From CANGYM01 sp044372405 (GTDB taxonomy: Bacteria; Pseudomonadota; Alphaproteobacteria; JAJTHO01; CANGYM01), in the NCBI GenBank assembly GCA_044372405.1, contig JBILRW010000007.1:1-59014 (forward strand): 59,014 nt of DNA, given 5' to 3'. The notes under the pieces were generated by a model, which saw nothing but the letters and a program-made list of their open reading frames with translations, did not search any database and was not told where the DNA came from. The position numbers and the translations under genes were made by a program. Below, in pieces: positions 21,712-30,016 of this stretch (position 1 is its first letter; each line of letters begins with the position of its first letter).

Positions 21712-24185
21712 TCATCGTCGAATCCCCGGCCAAGGCCAAAACCATTAATAAATATCTCGGCAGCAACTTTACGGTTGTGGCCAGTTATGGCCATGTGCGG
21801 GATTTGCCGTCAAAATCCGGGGCGGTGGACCCTGACAATGACTTTGCCATGATCTGGGAATCGGACGCCCGGGCGGCCAAACAGATCAAGGCCATTGCCG
21901 ATTTGGCCAAAGACGCCGAAAAAATCGTTCTGGCCACCGACCCGGACCGCGAAGGGGAGGCCATTGCTTGGCACCTGCACGAAATCCTGAAAAACCGCCG
22001 CGCTCTGGGAAAAAAACCCGTGGAGCGCGTGGTGTTCAGTGAAATTACCAAAACCGCCGTTCAAAATGCCCTGGCCAAGCCCCGGGCCCTGAATCAGCCG
22101 TTGATTGATGCGTATTTAACGCGGCGGGCGTTGGATTATCTGGTGGGCTTTACGTTATCGCCGGTTTTGTGGCGAAAGCTGCCCGGCAGCAAGTCCGCCG
22201 GACGGGTGCAATCCGTGGCCCTTCGTCTGATTTGTGATCGGGAAGACGAGATTGATCTCTTTATCCCCCAGGATTACTGGACCATCCATGCCACCTTTGT
22301 GGGGCAGGCGAAAATCCCCTTTGCGGCGCGGCTAAAGGTTTACGGCGGCGAAAAGCTGGAAAAATTTACGATCAAAACAACGGCTGAGGCAGCATCCTGG
22401 GTGACGGACCTAAAAACCCGCCGCTATGCCGTGACCGATGTTCGGAAAAAACAGGTCAGCCGTCACCCGGCCGCGCCGTTCATTACCTCTACCCTGCAGC
22501 AGGAAGCCGCCCGCAAATTGGGCTTTTCCCCCGCCCACACCATGCGCGTGGCCCAGAAACTGTATGAAGGGGTGGCTGTGGGCGGCGAAACGGTGGGACT
22601 GATCACCTATATGCGTACCGATGGAACGCAGTTATCGGGGGAGGCCATTGGCCAAGCCCGGTCCTATATCGAAAAACACCTGGGGGAGGCGTATCTGCCC
22701 AAATCCGCCCGGGCCTATACCAGCAAAGCCAAAAACGCCCAAGAAGCCCACGAAGCCATCCGCCCCACGGCGGTTTCCCGCACGCCGGAGTCTTTACGGG
22801 GCAAGCTCTCCTCAGAAGAACACGCCCTGTATGCCTTGATCTGGCAGCGCATGGTGGCGTGTCAAACGGCCTCCGCCGTGTTCGATCAGGTTCAGGTGGA
22901 TATCACGTCGGATCATGGGAAGCACATTTTTGGGGCCAATGGTCAGACGTTGGTTTTTGATGGGTTTTTAAGGCTGTATCAAGAGGGGCGTGATGAAGCC
23001 GGCGATGATGAAGACAATGCCAAACTGCCCCCGTTAACGACTGGTGAGGCCGCCCATCCCCAAGACATTCACGATGAAGCCCACACCACCGAACCCCCGC
23101 CGCGCTATTCCGAGGCCAGCTTGGTCAAAAAAATGGAAGAGCTAGGGATTGGTCGCCCGTCCACCTACGCCTCTATCCTGCAAGTGCTGAGAGATCGGGA
23201 ATATGTGCGCCTGGAATCCAAACGCCTGATTCCCGAAGATCGGGGCCGTCTGGTCATCAGTTTTTTAAAACATCACTTTGCCAAATACGTGGATAAGGAT
23301 TTTACCGCCGGCCTAGAGGACCAACTGGACACCATTTCCAGCGGCGATTTGGCCTGGAAACAGGTCATTCAGGATTTTTGGAAGGACTTTAAGGGGCAAA
23401 CAGATCAAGCCCTGTCCCTGAAAATCAGCGACATTATTGATGAACTCAGCGGCGATTTGGCCCATATGCTGTTTCCCAAAGACGAAGCCGGTCAAATTAA
23501 CCGAGCCTGTCCGTCCTGTGAAACGGGGATTTTGTCTTTGAAGTTGGGGAAAACCAATGCCTTCATCGGGTGTAATCGTTATCCGGAGTGTCGCTATACC
23601 CGCGCCGCCTTCGGGGGCGTCGGGGAAGGGGACGAGGCCGGCGGCGATGGCGAACGCATTCTGGGCGAAGACCCAACCACGGGCCTGAGCGTTCGTATCA
23701 AACGCGGTCCCTACGGCCCCTATATCCAGCTGGGTGAGGATGATCCCCAAAACAAACCCAAACGGACACCGCTGCCCACCAAAGCCACGCCAGAGTCTTT
23801 GACGCTGGAGGCGGCCCTGTCTGCCCTGCGCCTGCCCCGGGATGTGGGCGTGTATCCCCCCACAGGGGAAATGATTCAGGCCAATGTGGGCCGCTTTGGT
23901 CCGTATTTGCGCCAGGGTAAACAGTTTGTGTCCATCCCCAAGGCCCTGGATCTTTATACCATTACGTTGCCGGAGGCGTTGGATCTCATCGAAAAAGCCA
24001 CCGAAAAAGCCGCCGCCAACACGCGGGAGCTGGGTCCCCATCCCAAAGACAAAAAACCCATCGTGGCCAAGCGTTCCCGCTTTGGCATTCGTCTTTATCA
24101 TGGGAAACGGTATGTTACGGCCCCCAAAGGCACCGATTTTGACGGTCTAACCCTGGACAATGCCCTTGGTATGCTGGGGAAATAG
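21702..24185 (+). CDS. topA: DNA topoisomerase I
   Basis: Type IA topoisomerase that relaxes negative supercoils; 827 residues. The Toprim domain opens with MNLFIVESPAKAKTI and has ATDPDREGEAIAWHL (78-92). SAGRVQSVALRLI and the active-site Tyr in ITYMRTDG (Tyr303) follow. The C-terminus has one four-Cys zinc ribbon (CPSCETGILSL ... CNRYPEC) and then basic repeat modules (RFGPYLRQGKQFVSIP, RFGIRLYHGKRYVTAP), as in alphaproteobacterial TopA. I take ATG 21702 by homology; an upstream in-frame start at 21624 would read through the repeat. The R-M module lies directly in front of it. Confidence 0.97.
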   Translation: MNLFIVESPAKAKTINKYLGSNFTVVASYGHVRDLPSKSGAVDPDNDFAMIWESDARAAKQIKAIADLAKDAEKIVLATDPDREGEAIAWHLHEILKNRRALGKKPVERVVFSEITKTAVQNALAKPRALNQPLIDAYLTRRALDYLVGFTLSPVLWRKLPGSKSAGRVQSVALRLICDREDEIDLFIPQDYWTIHATFVGQAKIPFAARLKVYGGEKLEKFTIKTTAEAASWVTDLKTRRYAVTDVRKKQVSRHPAAPFITSTLQQEAARKLGFSPAHTMRVAQKLYEGVAVGGETVGLITYMRTDGTQLSGEAIGQARSYIEKHLGEAYLPKSARAYTSKAKNAQEAHEAIRPTAVSRTPESLRGKLSSEEHALYALIWQRMVACQTASAVFDQVQVDITSDHGKHIFGANGQTLVFDGFLRLYQEGRDEAGDDEDNAKLPPLTTGEAAHPQDIHDEAHTTEPPPRYSEASLVKKMEELGIGRPSTYASILQVLRDREYVRLESKRLIPEDRGRLVISFLKHHFAKYVDKDFTAGLEDQLDTISSGDLAWKQVIQDFWKDFKGQTDQALSLKISDIIDELSGDLAHMLFPKDEAGQINRACPSCETGILSLKLGKTNAFIGCNRYPECRYTRAAFGGVGEGDEAGGDGERILGEDPTTGLSVRIKRGPYGPYIQLGEDDPQNKPKRTPLPTKATPESLTLEAALSALRLPRDVGVYPPTGEMIQANVGRFGPYLRQGKQFVSIPKALDLYTITLPEALDLIEKATEKAAANTRELGPHPKDKKPIVAKRSRFGIRLYHGKRYVTAPKGTDFDGLTLDNALGMLGK

Positions 24186-24224
24186 GTGTAGGCTTTTCTG
24201 CTGATCCCAAGGGTTATTGCCACA

Positions 24225-24566
24225 ATGTTCGAGCCCCGTCACAAACCCGTTCTTTCCCTCAAAGCCTTTTTGGCGCGCATGGCTGGCTGGCTTGGCATTA
24301 CCCTTTTGGTCATTCTATTGTCTTTGAGCGTCGGGATGACAGGATATTGGTTTTTTGAGGGGATGCCCTGGATTGATGCCTTTCTCAATGCCGCCATGAT
24401 TTTGGGGGGTATGGGTCCCATGACCCCTTTGGCCACCGTGGAGGGGAAGCTGTTTGCGGGGCTTTATGCCCTTTATTGCGGCATTCTGTTGGTGGTGTGC
24501 GGGGGGCTGCTGCTGGTGCCCGTGTTTCACCGTGTTTTGCATCGGTTTCATGCGGATACGTTATGA
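24225..24566 (+). CDS. Two-helix ion-channel-like membrane protein
   Basis: A 113-residue protein with two membrane segments (about 19-43 and 79-100) around a re-entrant loop with FLNAAMILGGMGPM. This is the layout of a two-transmembrane potassium-channel pore, with GGMGP where the TVGYG filter would stand. Related small proteins occur in other alphaproteobacteria; I know of no characterised member. The gene overlaps the xseA start by 4 bases (ATGA), so the two are likely co-translated. Confidence 0.65.
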   Translation: MFEPRHKPVLSLKAFLARMAGWLGITLLVILLSLSVGMTGYWFFEGMPWIDAFLNAAMILGGMGPMTPLATVEGKLFAGLYALYCGILLVVCGGLLLVPVFHRVLHRFHADTL

Positions 24567-25795
24567 CGTCCCTTAACCCCGCCGAGGCAGAAGTTTTCAC
24601 GGTCTCTCAGCTATCCACGGCCATACAAGATGTGCTGGAGGGCAGCTTTCCCTTCATCCACGTGCGGGGCGAAATCAGCGGATTTTTGCGGGCGCGGTCG
24701 GGGCATGTCTATTTTTCCCTGAAAGACGCCACCAGCGTGCTGGAGGTTGTGTGCTGGAAAAACACCGCCGATAAACTGACCTTTACCGAAGGCATGGAAA
24801 TCATCGCCAGTGGCCGTCTGACCAGCTACGGGGCGCGGTCCCGGTATCAATTGGTCCTGATGCGCCTTAGCGTGGCTGGGCAGGGGGACCTGATGGCCCT
24901 GCTGGAGGCCCGCAAGCAAAAATTATTGGCCGAGGGATTGTTTGATGCATCCCGCAAGCGGCCGTTACCCCCGTTCCCTGAGCGGGTGGGTGTGGTGACG
25001 TCCCCCGATGGGGCGGTGTTTCATGATATTATGCACAGGCTTTCTGACCGTTTTCCCGTCCATGTTCTGTTTTGTCCCACGTTGGTCCAGGGGGAAGACG
25101 CCCCCCGCCAGATCGTTTTGGCATTACAACACTTGGCAAGCCTCCCCGACGATAAGCGTCCCGATGTGGTCATTCTGGCCCGGGGTGGGGGGAGTTTTGA
25201 GGATCTTTTGGCCTTTTCCGATGAAGCCGTCGTTCGCGCCGTGGCCGCCATGCCCATGCCCATTGTTTCCGCCGTTGGACATGAAACGGATACGACGTTG
25301 TGCGATTTTGCCGCCGATGTCCGTGCCCCCACGCCCACGGCTGCCGCTGAACTCATCACCCCGGTGCAGGAGGATTTACTCCGCGGGCTGGAGCAGGTCC
25401 AAAAAAATATGTCCCTCCTGATGCGCCGATTTCTGGATGGCGCCGCCCAAACGGTGGACCGGCTGGGCTTTGCCCTGGTGGCCCAGCAAGGCCGCTTTGA
25501 TCTGATCCGGCAAACCCTGAATCACGATGAAGAACGCCTGCACCGGATCATGGGCATCCATCTGAAAACCCAAACCCAACGCCTGCATGACATCAGTCAT
25601 CTGCTGGAGGCCTGCAGTCATCAAAGCATTTTACGCCGGGGCTATGCTGCGGTACAGTCCCCGGATCAACGATGGATTCATTCAGCCCATGATGCAAAAA
25701 AACTGGACAATGCGGATATTCATTTTGCCGATGGTGTGTGGCGTGTTCGCCGTTATGATGAGTCTGAGCGCGGCGGCGCAGGCGTTATCCCTTAA
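24563..25795 (+). CDS. xseA: Exodeoxyribonuclease VII large subunit
   Basis: Large, catalytic subunit of ExoVII, which degrades single-stranded DNA with the small XseB subunit. The 410-residue protein has the N-terminal OB fold (FPFIHVRGEISGF, GHVYFSLKDATSVLEVVCW) and the nuclease core with PFPERVGVVTSPDGAVFHDI, DVVILARGGGSFEDLLAFSDE and PIVSAVGHETDTTLCDFAADVRAPTPTAAAE, all diagnostic. A coiled-coil C-terminus follows. The start at 24563 overlaps the preceding stop; the longer frame from 24476 lacks homology. xseB is not in the window. Confidence 0.96.
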   Translation: MTSLNPAEAEVFTVSQLSTAIQDVLEGSFPFIHVRGEISGFLRARSGHVYFSLKDATSVLEVVCWKNTADKLTFTEGMEIIASGRLTSYGARSRYQLVLMRLSVAGQGDLMALLEARKQKLLAEGLFDASRKRPLPPFPERVGVVTSPDGAVFHDIMHRLSDRFPVHVLFCPTLVQGEDAPRQIVLALQHLASLPDDKRPDVVILARGGGSFEDLLAFSDEAVVRAVAAMPMPIVSAVGHETDTTLCDFAADVRAPTPTAAAELITPVQEDLLRGLEQVQKNMSLLMRRFLDGAAQTVDRLGFALVAQQGRFDLIRQTLNHDEERLHRIMGIHLKTQTQRLHDISHLLEACSHQSILRRGYAAVQSPDQRWIHSAHDAKKLDNADIHFADGVWRVRRYDESERGGAGVIP

Positions 25796-26531
25796 GGTTC
25801 CCCAATCTGTGACCCAGGGCCAGATGGTGACAGCCTTTGTCACGCCCCCCACAGCCAAGGTCACCTTGGGCGAGACGCCCCTTTATGTAGGCCATGATGG
25901 CCGTATTGTTTTTGGTGTGGCGCGAGATCAGAAAGCGCCGCTTGCCCTGAAAGCCATCGCCGACAATCAAACCGTAACCCAAACCCTGAGTGTAACCCCC
26001 CGCACGTGGTCCATTCAGAAAATCCCGGGCCTGCCCAAAAAATTCGTCACCCCCAATCCCGAGCAAGAGGCCCGTATCAAGGCCGATCAGGCCCAAATCA
26101 AAACCACCCGCACGGCCCCCATTACGCGCGATTTTTTGGGAACTGGGGGCTTTAAGAGGCCCGCCGAGGGTCCCATCAGTGGTATTTTTGGCAGCCAGCG
26201 TATCCTGAACGGCATCCCCAAAGCCCCCCATTATGGCCTGGACATTGCCGGCCCCGTGGGAACCCCCATCATTGCCCCCGCCCCGGGTGTTGTGGCCCTG
26301 GTCAATCCCGATATGTTCTTAATGGGCAAAACCGTCATGCTGGATCACGGGGCGGGGGTTTATTCTGTCTTTATCCATATGAATGATATCGACGTAAAAC
26401 CCGGCCAAGAGGTCACCACCGGCACCCGTCTCGGCACCATCGGCAAAACAGGACGGGTCAGTGGCCCTCACCTGCATTGGGGTATCACTGTGGCGGGGGT
26501 GCCCGTGGATCCGGCGGGGGTGTTAGAATAA
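25710..26531 (+). CDS. Periplasmic M23-family peptidase (LytM domain)
   Basis: A 273-residue secreted protein with a signal peptide (MRIFILPMVCGVFAVMMSLSAAAQA). It has an N-terminal beta-rich region and a C-terminal M23 zinc endopeptidase domain: HYGLDIAGPVGTPIIAPAPG gives the first His and Asp ligands, and SGPHLHWGI gives the catalytic HxH. Both metal-ligand sets are intact, so it is probably an active cell-wall hydrolase rather than an EnvC-like activator. The start is uncertain (ATG at 25689 or 25710); either way it overlaps the end of xseA by roughly 85-107 bases. Confidence 0.9.
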   Translation: MRIFILPMVCGVFAVMMSLSAAAQALSLKVPQSVTQGQMVTAFVTPPTAKVTLGETPLYVGHDGRIVFGVARDQKAPLALKAIADNQTVTQTLSVTPRTWSIQKIPGLPKKFVTPNPEQEARIKADQAQIKTTRTAPITRDFLGTGGFKRPAEGPISGIFGSQRILNGIPKAPHYGLDIAGPVGTPIIAPAPGVVALVNPDMFLMGKTVMLDHGAGVYSVFIHMNDIDVKPGQEVTTGTRLGTIGKTGRVSGPHLHWGITVAGVPVDPAGVLE

Positions 26532-26599
26532 ACCTATAGGGGCCTGAAAAGGCGGGTGGGACAGCAGGATTTGTCTTGGGGCTAGATGCCTAAAAAGCC

Positions 26600-26647
26600 T
26601 TGACTTTTTTGCTTGTTGACTTGTATAATAAAATTATATATAATTTT
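26600..26647 (+). promoter_or_regulatory. Strong promoter with overlapping palindrome
   Basis: TTGACT (26600-26605), 18 bases, TATAAT (26624-26629) is near consensus for sigma-70. Directly after the -10 lies the perfect 18-bp palindrome AAAATTATATATAATTTT (26630-26647), covering the expected start point, a typical operator position. It serves the gene at 26687. Confidence 0.6.
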
Positions 26648-26686
26648 TTCCAAAACATATAATTTGTAGCTAAACAGGGCGGTTTC

Positions 26687-27658
26687 ATGCTTTCCCTTGA
26701 TTTTATCAAAAACCCAGAAAAGGCTCAGAACCTTCTAGAAAAAGCAGAAGAAGTTATCCAGGGTTCGACGACCCGACATGGTAAACATAGTGTGAATGAT
26801 ACATTTATTATGTTTCATCCAGAAAACAATGACCACCACTTTTTTGCACATGCCGATAAAGGGGCGCTTCTTATTAAGGATTTGCTATATGTATCCGATG
26901 AATATATCGCAAAATTACCAGAAATATACGATGCGGTCCTTTTAAAAAAAATTGTAAATTTTACACAAGATCTAACTTCTTCTTCCGATGAAGGGGAATT
27001 GTTGAAAACTTTGCAGCAACCAGAAACAGAAAAACTGTTATTTTTAATTAATGCTTCTGGGATCCTCTCTCTTCACGTGCAAGAGGAAAAGAACCAATAT
27101 TCCGAAGATATCGCGAAGGCTGTGACGCAAAAAAACATCCTCTCTATGGTTGAGATAGGATATAAGCCTCAGCGAGCACGTCTTTTATTGGGAAATACGT
27201 CACCTTATCAAAAAGAACTTTATAGTGAAGAGTTCAACGTGATGGATAAAACCGCTAAAAGACTTTTAGATGCTACCAAATGGGGAGGCGCTCCAGAAGT
27301 ACTTTTAAAGATTCCTAATGTAGATTCCAGCCACTACTCGGTTGAGGAATTCATTCCGACCCCAGATTTTTCTAACAACCATTTTAGAAAAAATGATTAT
27401 TTTTTAAGAGATTTAGAGAAAGCATTTTTTTTAGATCCTTTAAAAACAACCTTAAGTGCTCTACAGATTTGCGATGTAGATTTGACTCAAGGGAACAGAA
27501 GTTTGGAACATCTTATTTTAAATATTTTGGAAAAAAGATCAGATAATCTGTTAGAAACCCAGCTCAATAAATTCCTACCTGCGCGCGAAGACCTAAAAAA
27601 TCAGTTTTGGGAAAAATACCTGTATGCACAATGCTTATTGCCCCAAAAAGAAAAATGA
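26687..27658 (+). CDS. Hypothetical protein, AT-rich, possibly acquired
   Basis: A 323-residue protein I do not recognise. It has no signal peptide, no membrane segment and no obvious catalytic motif. It is rich in Lys, Glu, Leu and Asn and predicted mostly helical (NPEKAQNLLEKAEEVIQ, LLKKIVNFTQDL, LEHLILNILEKR). GC content is clearly lower than the M23 gene before and rnd after it. It has its own strong promoter and palindrome, and ends 8 bases from the convergent rnd stop. The composition suggests acquisition; in a host-associated lineage it could be an effector or accessory factor, but nothing in the sequence shows that. Confidence 0.7.
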   Translation: MLSLDFIKNPEKAQNLLEKAEEVIQGSTTRHGKHSVNDTFIMFHPENNDHHFFAHADKGALLIKDLLYVSDEYIAKLPEIYDAVLLKKIVNFTQDLTSSSDEGELLKTLQQPETEKLLFLINASGILSLHVQEEKNQYSEDIAKAVTQKNILSMVEIGYKPQRARLLLGNTSPYQKELYSEEFNVMDKTAKRLLDATKWGGAPEVLLKIPNVDSSHYSVEEFIPTPDFSNNHFRKNDYFLRDLEKAFFLDPLKTTLSALQICDVDLTQGNRSLEHLILNILEKRSDNLLETQLNKFLPAREDLKNQFWEKYLYAQCLLPQKEK

Positions 27659-27666
27659 CTCTATTC

Positions 27667-28767
27667 TTAAATTTCATATTTTTCCCCATAAACCAACGCC
27701 TCCCCCGACAACCGCACGGACATTTCACCCCGTTGGATTTGTTTCAGTAGACCGCCCACAATTTCGGCGCGCCAGCCTTGGTCCAGGGGGGTGGGGGTTG
27801 TGCCGAACAAACGAACCGATTCACGGGTTCCGAGCAAAGCCTCAGGCAAATTCTGTTTTTGGGCCACGTCTTTAATGACGGCCGAAAGCAGCAAAAAACG
27901 CACCGCTTCGTCCTCGTTGGCCCGGGAAGGGGGCGTTTTTTTAAACAGACTGCACAGCGTTTCAAAATCCTGCCAAAAATTCCCATGTTGGGGGAACAGG
28001 TGAGCAGCGGCATCGGCCCCGCGAGGGGAGGCCGCCAGCAAAGCCTCATCCGACAGCAATCGCCGCCGCGCCGCGTTGGTATGACGGGCGATACGATCCC
28101 GCACCACCACCAAAGCCCGGGCTGCGGCCACGTGTTGATACGGTAAATGGCCAACTTTAAATTTTTCCCCCACGTCTGCCTCAGATACGGGGGCCTGTAA
28201 TAGGCGCTCAATTTCGGCCATGTCCTCATCAAACCACGGCCTGCGGTTTTTTTGCTCTAGCTTTTCTGTCAAACGATCATAGATGGTATGCAGGTAGTGC
28301 ACGTCCTCCGCCGCATAACGCAAATAAGCCTGGGGCAGGGGGCGACGTTTCCAATCCAGGGGGGTTTTAATCTGGGAAAAGGACGCATCGCACAGCTTCA
28401 TCACCAGCTTCTCGTAGCGTATTTGTAGGCCCATGCCACAAAAGGCCGCCGCCAGCTGCACATCAAACAGGGGGGCGGGAATGATGGATAAAACATGACG
28501 AAGGGCCTCAACGTCCTGTTTCCCATCGTGCACAATTTTTAGGACTTTGGGGTTGGTCAGCAAGGGTATCAGCAACGAAACATCGCACGTAAACGGATCA
28601 ATCAAAATCGGCTCTTCCCCAGGAAATGCCATTTGAATCAAACACAGGTGCGGGTAATAGGTCGTTTGGCGCACAAATTCCACATCCAGCGCCACCCGCG
28701 TGGCATGGGTAAAACGGTCTAAATACGCTTGTAACTCAGGAGTTTCTGTTAACAAAAGAGGATTCAT
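27667..28767 (-). CDS. rnd: Ribonuclease D
   Basis: 3'-to-5' exoribonuclease acting in tRNA 3' maturation; 366 residues. The DEDD exonuclease motifs are clear: VALDVEFVRQTTYYPHLCLIQM (Asp and Glu), KIVHDGKQDVEAL, and YAAEDVHYLHTIYD. An HRDC domain follows (ALVVVRDRIARHTNAARRRLLSDEALL), with a C-terminal extension ending EALVYGEKYEI. Length is typical. It is followed by nothing in the same direction; the unrecognised gene at 26.7 kb converges on it. Confidence 0.95.
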   Translation of the reverse strand: MNPLLLTETPELQAYLDRFTHATRVALDVEFVRQTTYYPHLCLIQMAFPGEEPILIDPFTCDVSLLIPLLTNPKVLKIVHDGKQDVEALRHVLSIIPAPLFDVQLAAAFCGMGLQIRYEKLVMKLCDASFSQIKTPLDWKRRPLPQAYLRYAAEDVHYLHTIYDRLTEKLEQKNRRPWFDEDMAEIERLLQAPVSEADVGEKFKVGHLPYQHVAAARALVVVRDRIARHTNAARRRLLSDEALLAASPRGADAAAHLFPQHGNFWQDFETLCSLFKKTPPSRANEDEAVRFLLLSAVIKDVAQKQNLPEALLGTRESVRLFGTTPTPLDQGWRAEIVGGLLKQIQRGEMSVRLSGEALVYGEKYEI

Positions 28768-28808
28768 GGATCAGGAAAAGGCGCTTAAAAAAATCACCCT
28801 AGCAAACC

Positions 28809-29873
28809 TCATCTCCTTTGACCATGCGCCATTTCAATGATGCGGGAAACCGTGCGGGAAAACTCTGAGGCCAATAAGGATCCCTGGTAAAGCCCCCGGG
28901 GGGCGGCCGAGGCCCTTATTGTTAAGGTGATACCTCTATCATAAAGGCAATCTATCAAAAAAACAAATCGTTTAACTTGATCTAATTCATTATCACTTAA
29001 AGAGGGAATGTCATCGAGAAACAAATGGTCAAACCCATCACACAGACGCTGGTAATCCCGCGTCCCCCGGGGTTCCGCGCAAAGCTGATCAAAATTGACC
29101 CATGCTGTGCGAGAGGCGGCTTTTTCAAGAAAAAGCGGACGGTCTTCCCCAAAAACAACAGCATGGGTGGCGATCTGCCCCTGGGTGGCCCGCTCAAAAG
29201 CCGCAGCAAAATTTTGCTGCGTTTCCTCAGTGAGGGGGTAAAAATACTGTGTCCCCGCCGTGAACCCATGGCGAAGGCGATAATCCTGATCGTGGTTTAG
29301 GGAAATAACCTGACAGTGTTGCTGCAAAAGAGGGATAAAGGGAAGGAAGCGCTCTCTCTGTAAACCATCTTTATAAAGATTCTCTGGAAACGTATTTGAT
29401 GTTGTTATTAAAACAATGCCATTCTTAAACAATTGAGAGAATAGTTCCTTTAAAATCATAGCGTCAGCAATATCTTGGACCAAAAATTCGTCCAGGCAGA
29501 GTATGGGGACCGACCATGCCTGGGCAATTTTTTTCAGGGGATCCTTCTGATGTTTGATTTTCCCCAACTGATCATGAATGTGATGCATAAAGGCATGAAA
29601 ATGCTGTCGATAGACAACCTCTTTCGGCAAGGATTGACAAAACAAATCCATCATGGCGGTTTTTCCCGTCCCCACATCCCCCACCAAGTAAACGCCTTGG
29701 GGAGGGGCAGGGGTCTTTTCCCAAAACTTCCAAGGGCGATGTTGCCCCCGCTTTGTTAAATAAGCATCGATTTTGGGGCGCAAATGGGAAAAATGCTCCA
29801 CCACACGACGTTGCTCCGGATTCGGAAACAAAAAGCCCTGGGCAATGTGGTCATGATAGAGATCAAGAGGCAT
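28809..29873 (-). CDS. zapE: AFG1/ZapE-family ATPase
   Basis: A 354-residue AAA-like ATPase. The P-loop GDVGTGKT (65-72) follows PAPPQGVYLV. Then come YRQHFHAFMHHIHDQL, the Walker B CLDEFLVQDIADAMIL and the sensor ITTSNTFPENLYKDGLQRERFLPFI, all hallmarks of AFG1/ZapE. Near the C-terminus LCAEPRGTRDYQRLC is also conserved. In E. coli ZapE acts at the division site under stress; the mitochondrial homologue aids respiratory complex turnover. It lies upstream of rnd in the same direction with a 41-base gap, so co-transcription is likely. Confidence 0.92.
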   Translation of the reverse strand: MPLDLYHDHIAQGFLFPNPEQRRVVEHFSHLRPKIDAYLTKRGQHRPWKFWEKTPAPPQGVYLVGDVGTGKTAMMDLFCQSLPKEVVYRQHFHAFMHHIHDQLGKIKHQKDPLKKIAQAWSVPILCLDEFLVQDIADAMILKELFSQLFKNGIVLITTSNTFPENLYKDGLQRERFLPFIPLLQQHCQVISLNHDQDYRLRHGFTAGTQYFYPLTEETQQNFAAAFERATQGQIATHAVVFGEDRPLFLEKAASRTAWVNFDQLCAEPRGTRDYQRLCDGFDHLFLDDIPSLSDNELDQVKRFVFLIDCLYDRGITLTIRASAAPRGLYQGSLLASEFSRTVSRIIEMAHGQRR

Positions 29874-30016
29874 AATACCCGCATTTATACCTTTTTTCAG
29901 AGTCGGGGCAATGTCCTTGACACATCCTTGGGCGCGGGCCTAGAGTCAAGGCCATTCCATTCTTTTAAGAAGTCATCAGCCTCACTCCCGAGTTTTTTCA
30001 AGCCAGGTTCCTGATT

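Noticed and set aside
23313..24101. 262-codon minus-strand frame inside topA
   Set aside because: Shadow of topA, Gly/Phe-rich, with no start signal.
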